DNA from: JAAYYF01 sp040255585
GTDB lineage: Bacteria; Deinococcota; Deinococci; Deinococcales; Trueperaceae
DNA length: 40,442 bases
Reading direction: 5' to 3'
Assembly: GCA_040255585.1 (NCBI GenBank)
Contig: JBDZVI010000020.1
Location: forward strand, 1-40,442
Numbering within the stretch: position 1 is the first letter of the stretch; each line of letters starts with the position of its first letter. The notes beneath the pieces are model-generated. The model saw nothing but the letters and a program-made list of their open reading frames with translations, did not search any database and had not been told where the DNA came from. The translations under genes and the position numbers were made by a program. This document shows, piece by piece, positions 8,311 to 16,286 of this stretch.

Positions 8311-8346
8311 TGGTCCTCGGCACGCCACTGGTCCTCGGCACGCCAC
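8311..8346. repeat. Perfect 18-bp duplication abutting a start codon
   Basis: TGGTCCTCGGCACGCCAC occurs twice in direct tandem (8311-8328, 8329-8346) and ends one nucleotide before ATG 8348. The place where a Shine-Dalgarno should be is therefore occupied by the repeat, and no SD-like sequence is present. Confidence 0.85.
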
Positions 8347-8347
8347 C

Positions 8348-9379
8348 ATGAAGCGACCCGTACTCCACGCCCTGCTGATCTCCCTCGCCCTGTCCGGCGC
8401 GGGCTTCGCCTTCGCCGTCTGGAGCGTCGGCGGACCGAAGGCCCTCCTGAAGGTCGGCGAGCTGACCCCGCGGTACCTGCTGTACGCGGCCGTGGCGCTG
8501 CTCGCGTCGTTCGTCATCTCGGCGCTGCGCCTCGCCTTCATCTGCCGGTCCCTCGGCTACCGGCTCAGGTTGCGGCACGCCTTGCGGGCCCATGTCCTCG
8601 GCCTGTTCTCCGCCGCCGTGACGCCGGGCGGCAGCGGGAACGTGGCCGGCATCGCGCTCACCCTCGACCTGCAGGGCGCTGGCAGCGGCCGCGCCTGGGC
8701 GGCGGCGCTCGCCACCATGTCGTCGGACACCACGTTCCACGCGTGGGCAATGCCCCTGTCCCTCATAGCCCTCTACTCGATGGGCGCCTACCCGCGCACC
8801 CCGCTCTGGACGGTCATCGGTATCGTCACGATCCTCCTGACCATGGCGTTCGCGTACCTGCTCCTCTTCAAGGTGAGCCTGATCGGCCCGATCGCGAGCC
8901 GGGTCCTGCGCGGCCCGCTCCTGCGGTTCAGGCGCCGAGGGCTGCGCCTGGCCACGAGCGTGATCGCCAGCAGCCGGACGTTCGCCTCCGCCCCGCTCTG
9001 GCAGCACGTCGTCATCCAGCTCCTCACCGCGGCGGCGTGGGCCTGCTACTTCACCGTCCTGCACTTCCTGCTGGTCGGCCTGCACGTGCACCTCGGCTTC
9101 GCGCTCGTGCTGGTCGGTCAAACGGTCGTGTCGGTCATGAGCACCTTCGTGCCCACCCCGGGCGCCAGCGGCTTCCTCGAGGTCGTGCTGAGCTGGTTCC
9201 TCATCAGCAAGGGGAGCGGCGAGGCCGGTCCTGCCACCGTGTTCGTGTGGCGGCTGCTGACGTTCTACAGCCTCTTCATCCTCGGGCCGCTCCTGGGCGG
9301 CTACATGGTCGTCAAGATGGTCGGTGACGGCGGCAAGGCCAAGCCGACGGCGGAGGGTGCGGAGGCGGACCCGGCCTAG
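8348..9379 (+). CDS. UPF0104 / lysylphosphatidylglycerol synthase-type membrane protein
   Basis: A 343-residue polytopic inner-membrane protein of the LPG_synthase_TM (UPF0104) family, the flippase-like half of MprF without the aminoacyl-transferase domain. About eight hydrophobic segments are visible, the first at residues 7-24. Family marks are AAVTPGGSGNVAGIAL near residue 95 and FVPTPGASGFLEVVL near residue 275. Stand-alone members often sit beside glycosyltransferases and are thought to move or accommodate lipids; here a GT4 glycosyltransferase follows convergently. The start is fixed at ATG 8348 by the hydrophobic N-terminus, though there is no SD and an 18-bp duplication precedes it. 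The C-terminal tail is short, polar and acidic. Confidence 0.85.
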   Translation: MKRPVLHALLISLALSGAGFAFAVWSVGGPKALLKVGELTPRYLLYAAVALLASFVISALRLAFICRSLGYRLRLRHALRAHVLGLFSAAVTPGGSGNVAGIALTLDLQGAGSGRAWAAALATMSSDTTFHAWAMPLSLIALYSMGAYPRTPLWTVIGIVTILLTMAFAYLLLFKVSLIGPIASRVLRGPLLRFRRRGLRLATSVIASSRTFASAPLWQHVVIQLLTAAAWACYFTVLHFLLVGLHVHLGFALVLVGQTVVSVMSTFVPTPGASGFLEVVLSWFLISKGSGEAGPATVFVWRLLTFYSLFILGPLLGGYMVVKMVGDGGKAKPTAEGAEADPA

Positions 9380-9454
9380 GCCGACCCCGCTTGGGGCACG
9401 CTAACGAGGCCGGCGCAGGCAGTGTGCGTTGGCGGCGTTGAGCCGAAGCTGAAG

Positions 9455-10558
9455 CTAACGCAGCACCTCGGCGTAGAGCTCGTCGAGCGCCCGCCAGTGT
9501 CGCTCGTACGTGTACCGGTCCAGCACCCGCTGGCGGGCGGCGGTGCCAAGCGCCGGCACGGCCTCGCGGTTGGCCGCCAGCCAGTCCCAAGCGGAGCGCA
9601 GGTCCCGGCGCACGTTCAGCGGGTCGAGCACGCGCCCGAGGCCGCTCAGCACGTCGGCGTGCTCGCCCACGTCCGTAGCCAGGGGCATGCAGCCGCTCGC
9701 CATGCCCTCCAGCAGGCTCAGGCTCAGGCCCTCGATGGGGCTCGGCAGCACGACGACGTCCGAGCCCCGCCAGAGGCTCTTGCGCACCGCCTCGTCGGCC
9801 ACGAAGCCGAGCCACTCGATGCGGCGGTCGGCCGCGAACCTGGCCTTCAGGCTCGCCACGAGCGGGCCGGTCCCCGCCAGGGTCAGCACCAGGTCGGCGT
9901 GCCCATGGGCGGCGAAGGTCTCGACGAGCGGCGCGATGTTCTTGTCGGCCGTCATGCGCCCCATGTACGTGACGCGCAGCTTGCCCTCGAGCCGGAACTC
10001 GCTCGGCCCCGGCGCGTAGGCGGCGGCGTCGACCCCGTTGGGGATGACGGCGATGCGCTCTGCCGCCACGCCGCGCGACTCGAAGTGCCGCCGCAGGCGG
10101 CTGCCGAAGACGATCACGCGCGTGTAGCGCGCCAGCGCCGGCGCGTACGCGTTGCTCACGACCTGGCCGAAGACGCCGAACCTGGTCGGTCGGTAGTCCC
10201 AGCCGTGGTGGAAGGTCCCGATGACGGGCACGCCCAGCTCGCGCGCCAGGCGCGGGAGCGCGAAGTCCAGCGGGCTCGTCGTCAGCTGCGCGTGGATGAG
10301 GTCCGGTCCGAGCTCCTGCAAGAGCCGCTTCAGCCGCCCGTACGAGCCGGGGCCGGGCAGCGTGTAGCCGGGCGACCTGGTTAGGTAGGGGAGGGCGTGG
10401 ACGTCGGGGTCGGCCGGGCGGTTCGAGTCGACCGGATCGTTCGAGAAATGGACGATGTGGGCGGCATGGCCGTTGCCTCGCAGCCACGCCTGCAGTTGCC
10501 GCGTGTAGACGACGACCCCGTCGCCGGGGCTCAGCTTGCTGAGGATGGCTACGCGCAT
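9455..10558 (-). CDS. GT4-family glycosyltransferase
   Basis: A 367-residue GT-B retaining glycosyltransferase (glycos_transf_1/GT4). The N-terminal Rossmann domain begins MRVAILSKLSPGDGVVVYTR with the acceptor-side Gly loop. DLIHAQLTTSPLDFALPRLA and VIPNGVDAAAY (171-181) are typical. The nucleotide-sugar domain has YMGRMTADKNIAPLVE (198-213), and the EX7E motif is Glu276 to Glu284 in EGLSLSLLE. The donor is probably a UDP- or GDP-sugar; the acceptor could be a lipid or an extracellular glycan. ATG 10558 follows a G-rich SD (GGGGGGCAGGGGC). It is 22 nt downstream of the Nudix gene stop and so probably cotranscribed with it. Confidence 0.88.
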   Translation of the reverse strand: MRVAILSKLSPGDGVVVYTRQLQAWLRGNGHAAHIVHFSNDPVDSNRPADPDVHALPYLTRSPGYTLPGPGSYGRLKRLLQELGPDLIHAQLTTSPLDFALPRLARELGVPVIGTFHHGWDYRPTRFGVFGQVVSNAYAPALARYTRVIVFGSRLRRHFESRGVAAERIAVIPNGVDAAAYAPGPSEFRLEGKLRVTYMGRMTADKNIAPLVETFAAHGHADLVLTLAGTGPLVASLKARFAADRRIEWLGFVADEAVRKSLWRGSDVVVLPSPIEGLSLSLLEGMASGCMPLATDVGEHADVLSGLGRVLDPLNVRRDLRSAWDWLAANREAVPALGTAARQRVLDRYTYERHWRALDELYAEVLR

Positions 10559-10580
10559 GCGCCCCTGCCCCCCGGCACGC

Positions 10581-11033
10581 TCACCGAGGGTGGCCTCCGC
10601 GCCGCTCGCGCCAGAGCCGCAGCCCGATGTCCACCAGTGGCACGCGCTCCAGGTCGGTGACCTCGTCGAACTCGAACCAGCGCGCCTCGTCGGTCGAGCC
10701 GTCCGCCTCCGACCTGAGCATGCCCGAGACGAGCCGTGCCGCGTAGATGAGGCGGAAGGAGTGGAGCGGCAGGTCGCCGGGCCGGCTGCGCTGCTCAGGG
10801 CGCATGTGCACGCTGTCGGTCCCGAGGAGGCCGGTCAGCTCGACGTGGTAGCCCGTCTCCTCGAACACTTCCCGCACGGCCGCCGTCGCCGGGTCCTCGC
10901 CGAACTCCAGGCCGCCGCCCGGCAACGTCCAGCCCGGCGCGAGGCCGGGCACGCTGAAGTGCGCCAGCAGGAGCCGCCCCTGGTCGACGATCAACCCGTA
11001 GGCGGCCACGCGCGTCTCGAAGGTGAGCGACAT
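10581..11033 (-). CDS. Nudix hydrolase
   Basis: A 150-residue Nudix-fold hydrolase, expected to cleave a nucleoside diphosphate linked to another moiety, with Mg2+. The Nudix box is complete at residues 40-62 (G-x5-E-x7-REVFEETGY) and is preceded by the typical WTLPGGGLEFGED. The substrate is not predictable. Start ATG 11033 is preferred to TTG 11039; there is no SD, and TAAGCT lies 8 nt upstream on the coding strand, compatible with a nearly leaderless transcript. It is followed after 22 nt by the glycosyltransferase. Confidence 0.88.
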   Translation of the reverse strand: MSLTFETRVAAYGLIVDQGRLLLAHFSVPGLAPGWTLPGGGLEFGEDPATAAVREVFEETGYHVELTGLLGTDSVHMRPEQRSRPGDLPLHSFRLIYAARLVSGMLRSEADGSTDEARWFEFDEVTDLERVPLVDIGLRLWRERRGGHPR

Positions 11034-11041
11034 CGTCAAGG

Positions 11042-11047
11042 AGCTTA
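11042..11047 (-). promoter_or_regulatory. Possible -10 of a near-leaderless Nudix transcript
   Basis: TAAGCT on the minus strand, 8 nt before the ATG at 11033. No -35 is evident. Confidence 0.35.
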
Positions 11048-11090
11048 GCCCACGCCGAGGTGCCGGTCGGCCGGTGTTCAGTGGTGACGG

Positions 11091-11498
11091 TCAGCCGGCG
11101 CTCAACCGGGCGGCCTGCTCGATCAGACCGCGCAGCGCCTCCCGGCGGGCTTCCAGCTCCGCGAGCGACCGCAGCTTCACGTGGCGCACGTTCCTGCCCG
11201 TGCCCTCCAGGATGCGCGTCGCATCGTCCAGGTCGGCCCCCCGCGAGAAGACCAGCGACACCCACCGCGTGTGCGGCATCGCCGCCGCCATGCCCCAGCC
11301 GTCGTAGCCGTACTGGTGCGCGCCGTAGCCGGTAGCCAGGTCGACGAGGTCGGTGCTCCAGCGCACGTCTGGTAGTACGTCCCTGACGAGGGCGTGCACG
11401 GCCAGGTAGGTGGTGCGCACCACCTCGGACTTGCTGGCCAGCAAGTCGGCGAGGCGCTCGTCCGGGGCGCCGTCCTCATGCGGGTGCTTACCGCTCAT
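11091..11498 (-). CDS. DUF1801-family protein
   Basis: A 135-residue protein resembling the DUF1801/YdhG-like fold: RLADLLASKSEVVRTTYLAVHALVRDVLPDV, WSTDLVDLATGYGAHQYGYDG, MPHTRWVSLVFSRGADLDD, then TGRNVRHVKLRSLAELE near the end. Members of this small SCP2-unrelated family have no assigned reaction. Start ATG 11498 (MSGKHPHEDG) is preferred over an upstream frame extension because TATACC lies exactly 6 nt before it, as in leaderless transcripts. It stands alone between the cytosine deaminase and the Nudix gene, all on the same strand. Confidence 0.75.
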   Translation of the reverse strand: MSGKHPHEDGAPDERLADLLASKSEVVRTTYLAVHALVRDVLPDVRWSTDLVDLATGYGAHQYGYDGWGMAAAMPHTRWVSLVFSRGADLDDATRILEGTGRNVRHVKLRSLAELEARREALRGLIEQAARLSAG

Positions 11499-11504
11499 GC
11501 CACC

Positions 11505-11510
11505 GGTATA
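11505..11510 (-). promoter_or_regulatory. Possible leaderless -10 for the DUF1801 gene
   Basis: TATACC on the minus strand, followed by 6 nt (GGTGGC) and the ATG at 11498. The same spacing is seen at the tetR and lipoprotein genes. Confidence 0.45.
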
Positions 11511-11584
11511 CCCCACGGTCGCCGGGGCCGAGGCGCCTGTAAGCCGATCACGCACCGGCTGGGCTCAAGTGCACCGAGCCGAGG

Positions 11585-12040
11585 TCACTCCTCCCCGATG
11601 TCCTCGTTCCAGACGTCCGGCTTGGCGGCGATGAACTCCGTCATGAGGCGCACGCACTCCTCGTCGTCGAGGTCGACCACCCGCACGCCCTGCTCGCGCA
11701 GCCATGCGGCCCCGCCTTGGAACGTGCGCGACTCGCCGACGATCACCGTCGGGATGCCGAACTGCTTGACGAGGCCGCTGCAGTACCAGCACGGTTCGAG
11801 GGTGGTGACCATGATCGTGTCCTTGTACGTGCGCTGCCTGCCGGCGTTGCGGAACGCGTCCGTCTCGCCGTGCGAGCTCGGGTCGCCGTCCTGGACGCGG
11901 CGGTTGTGACCGCGGCCAAGCAGGGTCCCGTCCGTGCGGAAGAGGGCCGCGCCGATGGGGACGCCACCCTCCGTCAGCCCTTGCCTTGCCTCCTCGAGGG
12001 CTACTTGCAGGAGCGCCCGGTGATCGAGCGTGTTAGCCAT
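11585..12040 (-). CDS. Cytosine deaminase of the yeast FCY1 type
   Basis: A 151-residue zinc deaminase of the cytidine-deaminase-like fold, probably cytosine to uracil plus ammonia. Zinc ligands are His57 (SSHGE), Cys84 and Cys87 (LEPCWYC), with the catalytic proton shuttle Glu59. The C-terminal KPDVWNEDIGEE closely resembles the C-terminal lid of yeast Fcy1 (PQDWFEDIGE), and RGHNRRVQDGD and YKDTIMVTTLEPC fit the same group better than the guanine or tRNA adenosine deaminases. ATG 12040 has AAGGAGG at good spacing. It is divergent from a BMP-type nucleoside importer, which supports a nucleobase salvage role. Its leader carries a 20-bp tandem repeat. Confidence 0.88.
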   Translation of the reverse strand: MANTLDHRALLQVALEEARQGLTEGGVPIGAALFRTDGTLLGRGHNRRVQDGDPSSHGETDAFRNAGRQRTYKDTIMVTTLEPCWYCSGLVKQFGIPTVIVGESRTFQGGAAWLREQGVRVVDLDDEECVRLMTEFIAAKPDVWNEDIGEE

Positions 12041-12052
12041 GCCTCGCCTCCT

Positions 12053-12092
12053 TAGCTAGCTGTCCAAGACGCTAGCTAGCTGTCCAAGACGC
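12053..12092. repeat. Perfect 20-bp tandem repeat in the deaminase leader
   Basis: TAGCTAGCTGTCCAAGACGC occurs twice back to back, 13 nt before the deaminase start, and its first copy reaches the AAGGAGG region on the minus strand. It could be a regulator-binding pair or a replication slippage product. Confidence 0.85.
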
Positions 12093-12181
12093 TACCGCAA
12101 AGAGCGCGACCTGAGCGGGACGCCGCGGTGCTGCGCCGGCGCGTTCGGCCTGGGAGAACGGCCTGCTCCGCAGCCCCGCCC

Positions 12182-12209
12182 TTGCCGCCGCCGCACTTGC
12201 CGCTATACT
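12182..12209 (+). promoter_or_regulatory. Promoter of the nucleoside importer operon
   Basis: TTGCCG, 16-nt spacer, TATACT. It lies about 100 nt before the binding-protein start. The leader shows no consensus purine-riboswitch core. Confidence 0.6.
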
Positions 12210-12315
12210 CGCCTCGGAACGCGTAAGTCGACCCCGCGGCGTAGGTCGCGGGCGCTTGTGCGGATCGCGCGGGAGGCGCCTGCGGCTCGTGCAGGACGTC
12301 AGAAAGGGCGTGAAC

Positions 12316-13299
12316 GTGAGAAGATTCGTGTCTATGCTCGTCGTCGCCGTGGCAGTGCTGGTCGGCTTGGCCGCCGCGCAGGGCCCGGTGAACGTCTACG
12401 CCGTTTACGCCACGGCCATCGAGGAGCCATGGGACGGCGTCATCCACGCCGCCCTGCTTGACGCCCAGAAGGCCGGTCTCATCAACTACGAGTTCGTCGA
12501 CGACCTCGGCTACGCCGGCGACCTCGAGCGCATCATGCGCGAGGTCGCGGAGGAGAACGCCCCAGACGTCATCTTCGGCGACGCCTTCGGCAACGAGGAG
12601 GCCGTCAGGCGCGTGGCGCGCGACTACCCCGACATCGCGTTCGTCTTCGGCTCCGGCCTCGGGCCCGTCGAGCCGAACTTCTCCGTGTTCGACAACTGGA
12701 TCCACGAGCCCGCCTACCTCTCCGGCCTGATCGCCGGCAAGGTGAGCAAGAGCGGCATCGTCGGCGTGGTCGGCGGCTACCCCGTGCCCGAGGTCAACCG
12801 CATCGTCAACGCCTTCATCGTCGGCGTGAAGGAAGCGAACCCCGAGGCGCAGGTGCTCGTCAGCTTCATCAACTCGTGGTTCGACCCGCCCGCCGCGAAG
12901 GAAGCCGCGCTCGCGCAGCTGGACGCCGGCGCCGACGCCCTCTTCGCCGAGCGCTTCGGCGTGATCGAGGCGGCCTCCGAGCGCGGCGCCGTCGCCTTCG
13001 GCGCGATGAGCGACCAGAACTCGCTCGCGCCGGACACGGTGATCACCGGTCCCGTGTGGCACATGGAGCCGCTCGTCCACTACGTCATCGACCAGGTGGC
13101 CAAGGGCTCGTACACGTCGCAGGACCTCAAGGACTTCACGATGATGGCCAAGGGCGGCGCGAGCCTCGCCCCGTTCCACGGCTTCGAGCAGACCCTCCCG
13201 GCCGACGTGATCGAGCTCGTGCGCCAGCGCGAGTCCGAGATCCTCGGCGGCCTCTTCCGCGTGCCGATCAACGAGGACCCTCCGGTCGCGACGCGCTGA
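12316..13299 (+). CDS. BMP-family nucleoside-binding protein
   Basis: Substrate-binding protein of the BMP/PnrA family, 327 residues, the extracytoplasmic receptor for purine or other nucleosides. The signal peptide MRRFVSMLVVAVAVLVGLAAA is followed by Gln; there is no lipobox Cys, unlike most BMP lipoproteins. Family segments include EEPWDGVIHAAL, GYAGDLERIMREVAEENAPDVIFGDAFG, FDNWIHEPAYLSGLIAG and GVVGGYPVPEVNRIVNAF. GTG 12316 is preferred to GTG 12310 because AGAAAGGG sits 7 nt before it, against 1 nt for the other. The gene order binding protein, double ATPase, permease, permease matches nucleoside importers such as the B. subtilis Nup system. A hairpin separates it from the ATPase gene. 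Confidence 0.9.
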   Translation: MRRFVSMLVVAVAVLVGLAAAQGPVNVYAVYATAIEEPWDGVIHAALLDAQKAGLINYEFVDDLGYAGDLERIMREVAEENAPDVIFGDAFGNEEAVRRVARDYPDIAFVFGSGLGPVEPNFSVFDNWIHEPAYLSGLIAGKVSKSGIVGVVGGYPVPEVNRIVNAFIVGVKEANPEAQVLVSFINSWFDPPAAKEAALAQLDAGADALFAERFGVIEAASERGAVAFGAMSDQNSLAPDTVITGPVWHMEPLVHYVIDQVAKGSYTSQDLKDFTMMAKGGASLAPFHGFEQTLPADVIELVRQRESEILGGLFRVPINEDPPVATR

Positions 13300-13314
13300 C
13301 CTAGGGGCCGACTT

Positions 13315-13347
13315 CGTCGCGTGGCGTGCTGGACGCGCCACGCGACG
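13315..13347 (+). promoter_or_regulatory. Intercistronic hairpin after the binding-protein gene
   Basis: Perfect 12-bp stem (CGTCGCGTGGCG/CGCCACGCGACG) with a 9-nt loop, 15 nt after the BMP stop codon. It has no T-run. The position suggests partial termination or protection of the upstream message, raising binding-protein levels over the rest of the operon. Confidence 0.65.
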
Positions 13348-13437
13348 GACTTCGCGGGTCGGGCCCACCAACGGCTGCGCGGCAGCGATGGCTGCGCGCG
13401 CGAACGGCTGCGCACCGCGTACCGAGAGGGGCGACCA

Positions 13438-15129
13438 GTGACCACCACGCCGGAGCCTGTCGTCAGCCTGCGCTCCGTCACGAAGCGCTTCGGCGCCCTG
13501 ACGGCCCTCGCCGACGTCGACCTGGACGTGCGGTCCGGCGAGATCCTCGCCCTGCTCGGCGAGAACGGCGCCGGCAAGACGACCCTCACGAAGATCGTCT
13601 ACGGCATGTACCAGCCCGACGAGGGCGAGCTGCGCGTCGGCGGGGTGCCCGTGCGGTTCCGCTCGCCGGCCGACGCCATCGCGAGCGGCATCGGCCTCGT
13701 CTCGCAGCACTTCGCGCTCGTGCCGAGCCTCACCGTGGCGGAGAACGTCGTGCTCGGCCGGGAAGGCGGGGTGCTGCTCGACCGCTCGAAGATCGAGGGC
13801 GCCGTCCTGGCGACCGCCGAGCGCTACGGCCTCGACGTCGCGCCGCGGGCGCTCGTGCGCGCCATGTCCGTCGGGGCGCAGCAGCGCGTCGAGATCCTCA
13901 AGGCCCTCCACCGCGACTGCAGGCTCCTCATCCTCGACGAGCCGACCGCCGTCCTCACGCCGCAGGACGGCGAGCGGCTGTTCACCACGTTGGACGGGCT
14001 GCGCGAGCGCGGGCTCGCCGTCATCATCATCACGCACAAGCTCCGCGAGGTCATGCGCGTGAGCCAGCGCGTCGTCGTGCTGCGGCACGGTCGCGTCGTC
14101 GGCGAGCGCGCCACGGCGGGGGCGAGCCAGGCCGAGCTCGCGCGCTTGATGATCGGCCGCGAGCAGCTGCCCGTCGAGAGGCGGGCGCGGGCGGCGCGGC
14201 CCGCCCCGGGCGACGCTTCCGGCATGCGTCGCCACAACCCCACTCAACCCGGCGCCCCCGAGGAGCACGACGACCTGACGCGGCCAGGCGCGCCCCTGGA
14301 GCCGGGGACGGGCGAGCCGGCCCGCCGCCAGCCGACTCCGCTTCAGCGCCCGCTGTTTCAGCGCCCGCTGTTTCAGCGGACCCCGCTCGTCGAGGCGCGC
14401 CGCCTCACGCTGCGCGACAAGCGGGGCGTCACGCTCCTGGACGACGTCAGCTTCGACCTCTACCCTGGCGAGCTCGTCGGGGTGGCGGCGGTGGCCGGCA
14501 ACGGTCAGAGCGAGCTCGTGAGCGTCCTGACTGGCATGACCCAGCCGTCGGGCGGTGAGGTCCTCCTCAGCGGGCAGCGCGTGAGCGGGCTGCCGCCCGC
14601 GCAGCTGGCCCGGCTCGGCGTCGGGCGGGTGCCGGAGGACCGCCTCGCGGCGGTGGTCGGCAACCTGTCCGTGCGCGAGAACCTCACGCTCGAGCACATC
14701 GGCGCCTTCACGCGCGCCGGCCACCTGGACGGCCGCGCCATGGCGGCCGAGGCGGATCGGCTCATCGCCGAGTACCAGGTGAAGGCCAAGCCTGGCGACC
14801 TCGTGCGGACGCTCTCTGGCGGCAACATCCAGAAGATCGTGCTGGCGCGCACCCTCTCGCGCAAGCCGCGCTTCGTGGTCGTCGCCCAGCCCACGCGCGG
14901 GCTCGACGTCGGCGCCACCGCCTACGTCCATGAGCGCCTCCTGGAGCAGCGCGACAGGAACGCCGCCGTCCTGATGGTCAGCGAGGACCTCGACGAGGTC
15001 CTGCGCCTGTCCGACCGCGTGCTCGTCATGTACGGCGGGCGCATCGTCGGCGACTTCGCGGCGGACGAGGTCGACGTCGGCCGCGTCGGCCTCCTCATGG
15101 CGGGGGAGGGGATGGTGGCGCATGGTTAG
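13438..15129 (+). CDS. Nucleoside ABC transporter, double ATP-binding protein
   Basis: A tandem ATPase with two NBDs in one chain, 563 residues, as in ribose and BMP-type importers. NBD1 has Walker A GENGAGKT (41-48), the typical signature MSVGAQQR (143-150) and Walker B LLILDEPTAVL. NBD2 has the degenerate Walker A VAGNGQSE, signature LSGGNIQK and VVVAQPTRGLD in place of a usual Walker B, all normal for this family. The linker (about residues 247-315) is unusually long and contains a 15-bp in-frame repeat giving QRPLFQRPLFQR. GTG 13438 follows AGAGGGG. The C-terminal region is part of a 58-bp tandem duplication that reaches into the next gene start. Confidence 0.92.
   Translation: MTTTPEPVVSLRSVTKRFGALTALADVDLDVRSGEILALLGENGAGKTTLTKIVYGMYQPDEGELRVGGVPVRFRSPADAIASGIGLVSQHFALVPSLTVAENVVLGREGGVLLDRSKIEGAVLATAERYGLDVAPRALVRAMSVGAQQRVEILKALHRDCRLLILDEPTAVLTPQDGERLFTTLDGLRERGLAVIIITHKLREVMRVSQRVVVLRHGRVVGERATAGASQAELARLMIGREQLPVERRARAARPAPGDASGMRRHNPTQPGAPEEHDDLTRPGAPLEPGTGEPARRQPTPLQRPLFQRPLFQRTPLVEARRLTLRDKRGVTLLDDVSFDLYPGELVGVAAVAGNGQSELVSVLTGMTQPSGGEVLLSGQRVSGLPPAQLARLGVGRVPEDRLAAVVGNLSVRENLTLEHIGAFTRAGHLDGRAMAAEADRLIAEYQVKAKPGDLVRTLSGGNIQKIVLARTLSRKPRFVVVAQPTRGLDVGATAYVHERLLEQRDRNAAVLMVSEDLDEVLRLSDRVLVMYGGRIVGDFAADEVDVGRVGLLMAGEGMVAHG
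14341..14379 (+). repeat. 15-bp in-frame repeat in the ATPase linker
   Basis: TTTCAGCGCCCGCTG (five codons, Phe-Gln-Arg-Pro-Leu) occurs about 2.6 times in the linker between the two nucleotide-binding domains, in register with codons. Confidence 0.8.
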
Positions 15130-15188
15130 GCTCGCTCGGGCGGCGGGCCACACCTCGCGTCGGGAGGGGGTGGTGGCGCATGGCTAGG
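15104..15188. repeat. 58-bp tandem duplication at the ATPase-permease junction
   Basis: 15104-15130 and 15162-15188 match at 25 of 27 positions (GGGAGGGG, then TGGTGGCGCATGG and TAGG). Copy 1 contains the ATPase stop and an abortive ATG (15122) that reaches a stop after 21 residues. Copy 2 contains the working ATG 15180 and its G-rich SD. Confidence 0.75.
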
Positions 15189-16286
15189 CCTGCGCCGACC
15201 GCGCGCGCTCCGCGCCTGCCGTGGCGCTGGGAGCGGGGCTCCGCCCCGTGGTGGTTGCGCCTGGCGCTGCCCGTGATCGCCATCCTCATCACGTTCGCCC
15301 TCGCGTCCGTGCTCATCGCGGCCTCCGGCGCCAACCCGCTCGACGTCTTCTACGAGCTCCTCATCCGGCCCCTGACGCGCCGCACCTCGCGCCTCGAGGT
15401 GCTCGTGCGCGCGACGCCGCTCCTGCTGACCGGCGTCGCCGTCGCCATCGCGTTCCGGGCCGGCTACTACAACATCGGCGCCGAGGGGCAGCTCTACGCC
15501 GGCGCGCTCGGCGCCGCCTTCCTCGGCCCCCGCCTCGGGGAGTGGGCGCCGTCCGCCGCGGTGGCGGCCATGCTCGCCGGCGGCCTGGTGGCTGGCGCCG
15601 CTTGGGCGCTCCTGCCCGCCGTCCTGAAGGTCTACGCCAAGGTCGACGAGGTCGTTACCACGCTCCTGCTCAACTCCGTGATGCTCCTGCTCGTGGGTGG
15701 GCTCCTGAACGGTCCGTGGCGCGACCCGGTGTCGGGCTGGCCGCGTTCGCCCACCATCGCCGCCGCGGCCGAGTTCCCGCAGGTCATCGCCCGCTCGCGC
15801 GTCCACCTCGGTTTCGTGGTGGCGCTCGTCCTGGTGGCCCTCTTCTGGTGGGTGCTCTCCCGCACCCGTTTCGGGCTCGAGCTGCGCGCGGTCGGCATGG
15901 GGGCGACGGCCGCCCGCTTCATGGGCGTGAGCGTGCGCAGCACCGTCCTCGTCGCCGCGCTGCTCAGCGGCGGGGTGGCCGGGCTCGCCGGCGTGGGCGA
16001 GGTGGCGGGCATCCATCACTACCTCATCGAGGGCATCTCGCCCGATTACGGCTACACGGGCATAATCGTCGCGACCTTCGGGGGCCTGCACGCCCTCGGG
16101 GTCGCCGTGGCCGCCGGGTTCCTCGCGCTCGTCGACGTCGGCTCGACCTCGGCCAGCCGGGCGCTCGGCATCCCCGCCTACCTCGGGCAGGTCGTGCAGG
16201 CCACGCTGCTCCTCGTCACGCTCGCCGTCCTGCTGCTCAACCGCTACCGCCCCGCGCGGCGGAGCCGCCGAGAGGAGCGTGCCTGA
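15180..16286 (+). CDS. Nucleoside ABC transporter permease 1
   Basis: Inner-membrane permease of the BPD_transp_2 (branched-chain/ribose-type) family, 368 residues. The N-terminus is a basic stretch (MARPAPTARAPRLPWRWERG) before the first membrane segment (LALPVIAILITFALASVLIA). Family-specific segments are NPLDVFYELLIRP, GYYNIGAEGQLYAGALGAAF, AKVDEVVTTLLLNSVMLLLV, and GMGATAARFMGVSVRSTVLVAALLSGGVAGLAG, the cytoplasmic coupling loop. It pairs with the next gene as a heterodimer, the usual arrangement with BMP-type transporters. ATG 15180 has GGGAGGGGG upstream and arises in the second copy of a tandem duplication. It overlaps the next start in TGATG. Confidence 0.92.
   Translation: MARPAPTARAPRLPWRWERGSAPWWLRLALPVIAILITFALASVLIAASGANPLDVFYELLIRPLTRRTSRLEVLVRATPLLLTGVAVAIAFRAGYYNIGAEGQLYAGALGAAFLGPRLGEWAPSAAVAAMLAGGLVAGAAWALLPAVLKVYAKVDEVVTTLLLNSVMLLLVGGLLNGPWRDPVSGWPRSPTIAAAAEFPQVIARSRVHLGFVVALVLVALFWWVLSRTRFGLELRAVGMGATAARFMGVSVRSTVLVAALLSGGVAGLAGVGEVAGIHHYLIEGISPDYGYTGIIVATFGGLHALGVAVAAGFLALVDVGSTSASRALGIPAYLGQVVQATLLLVTLAVLLLNRYRPARRSRREERA

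Noticed and set aside
12210..12315. Purine riboswitch in the importer leader
   Set aside because: The GC-rich leader lacks the conserved riboswitch core and loop sequences I would expect.
12076..15153. A 1025-codon open frame on the minus strand
   Set aside because: It is antisense to the nucleoside-binding and ATPase genes and its composition (Arg, Glu, Asp, His, Ala-rich, no motifs) is typical of a high-GC shadow frame.
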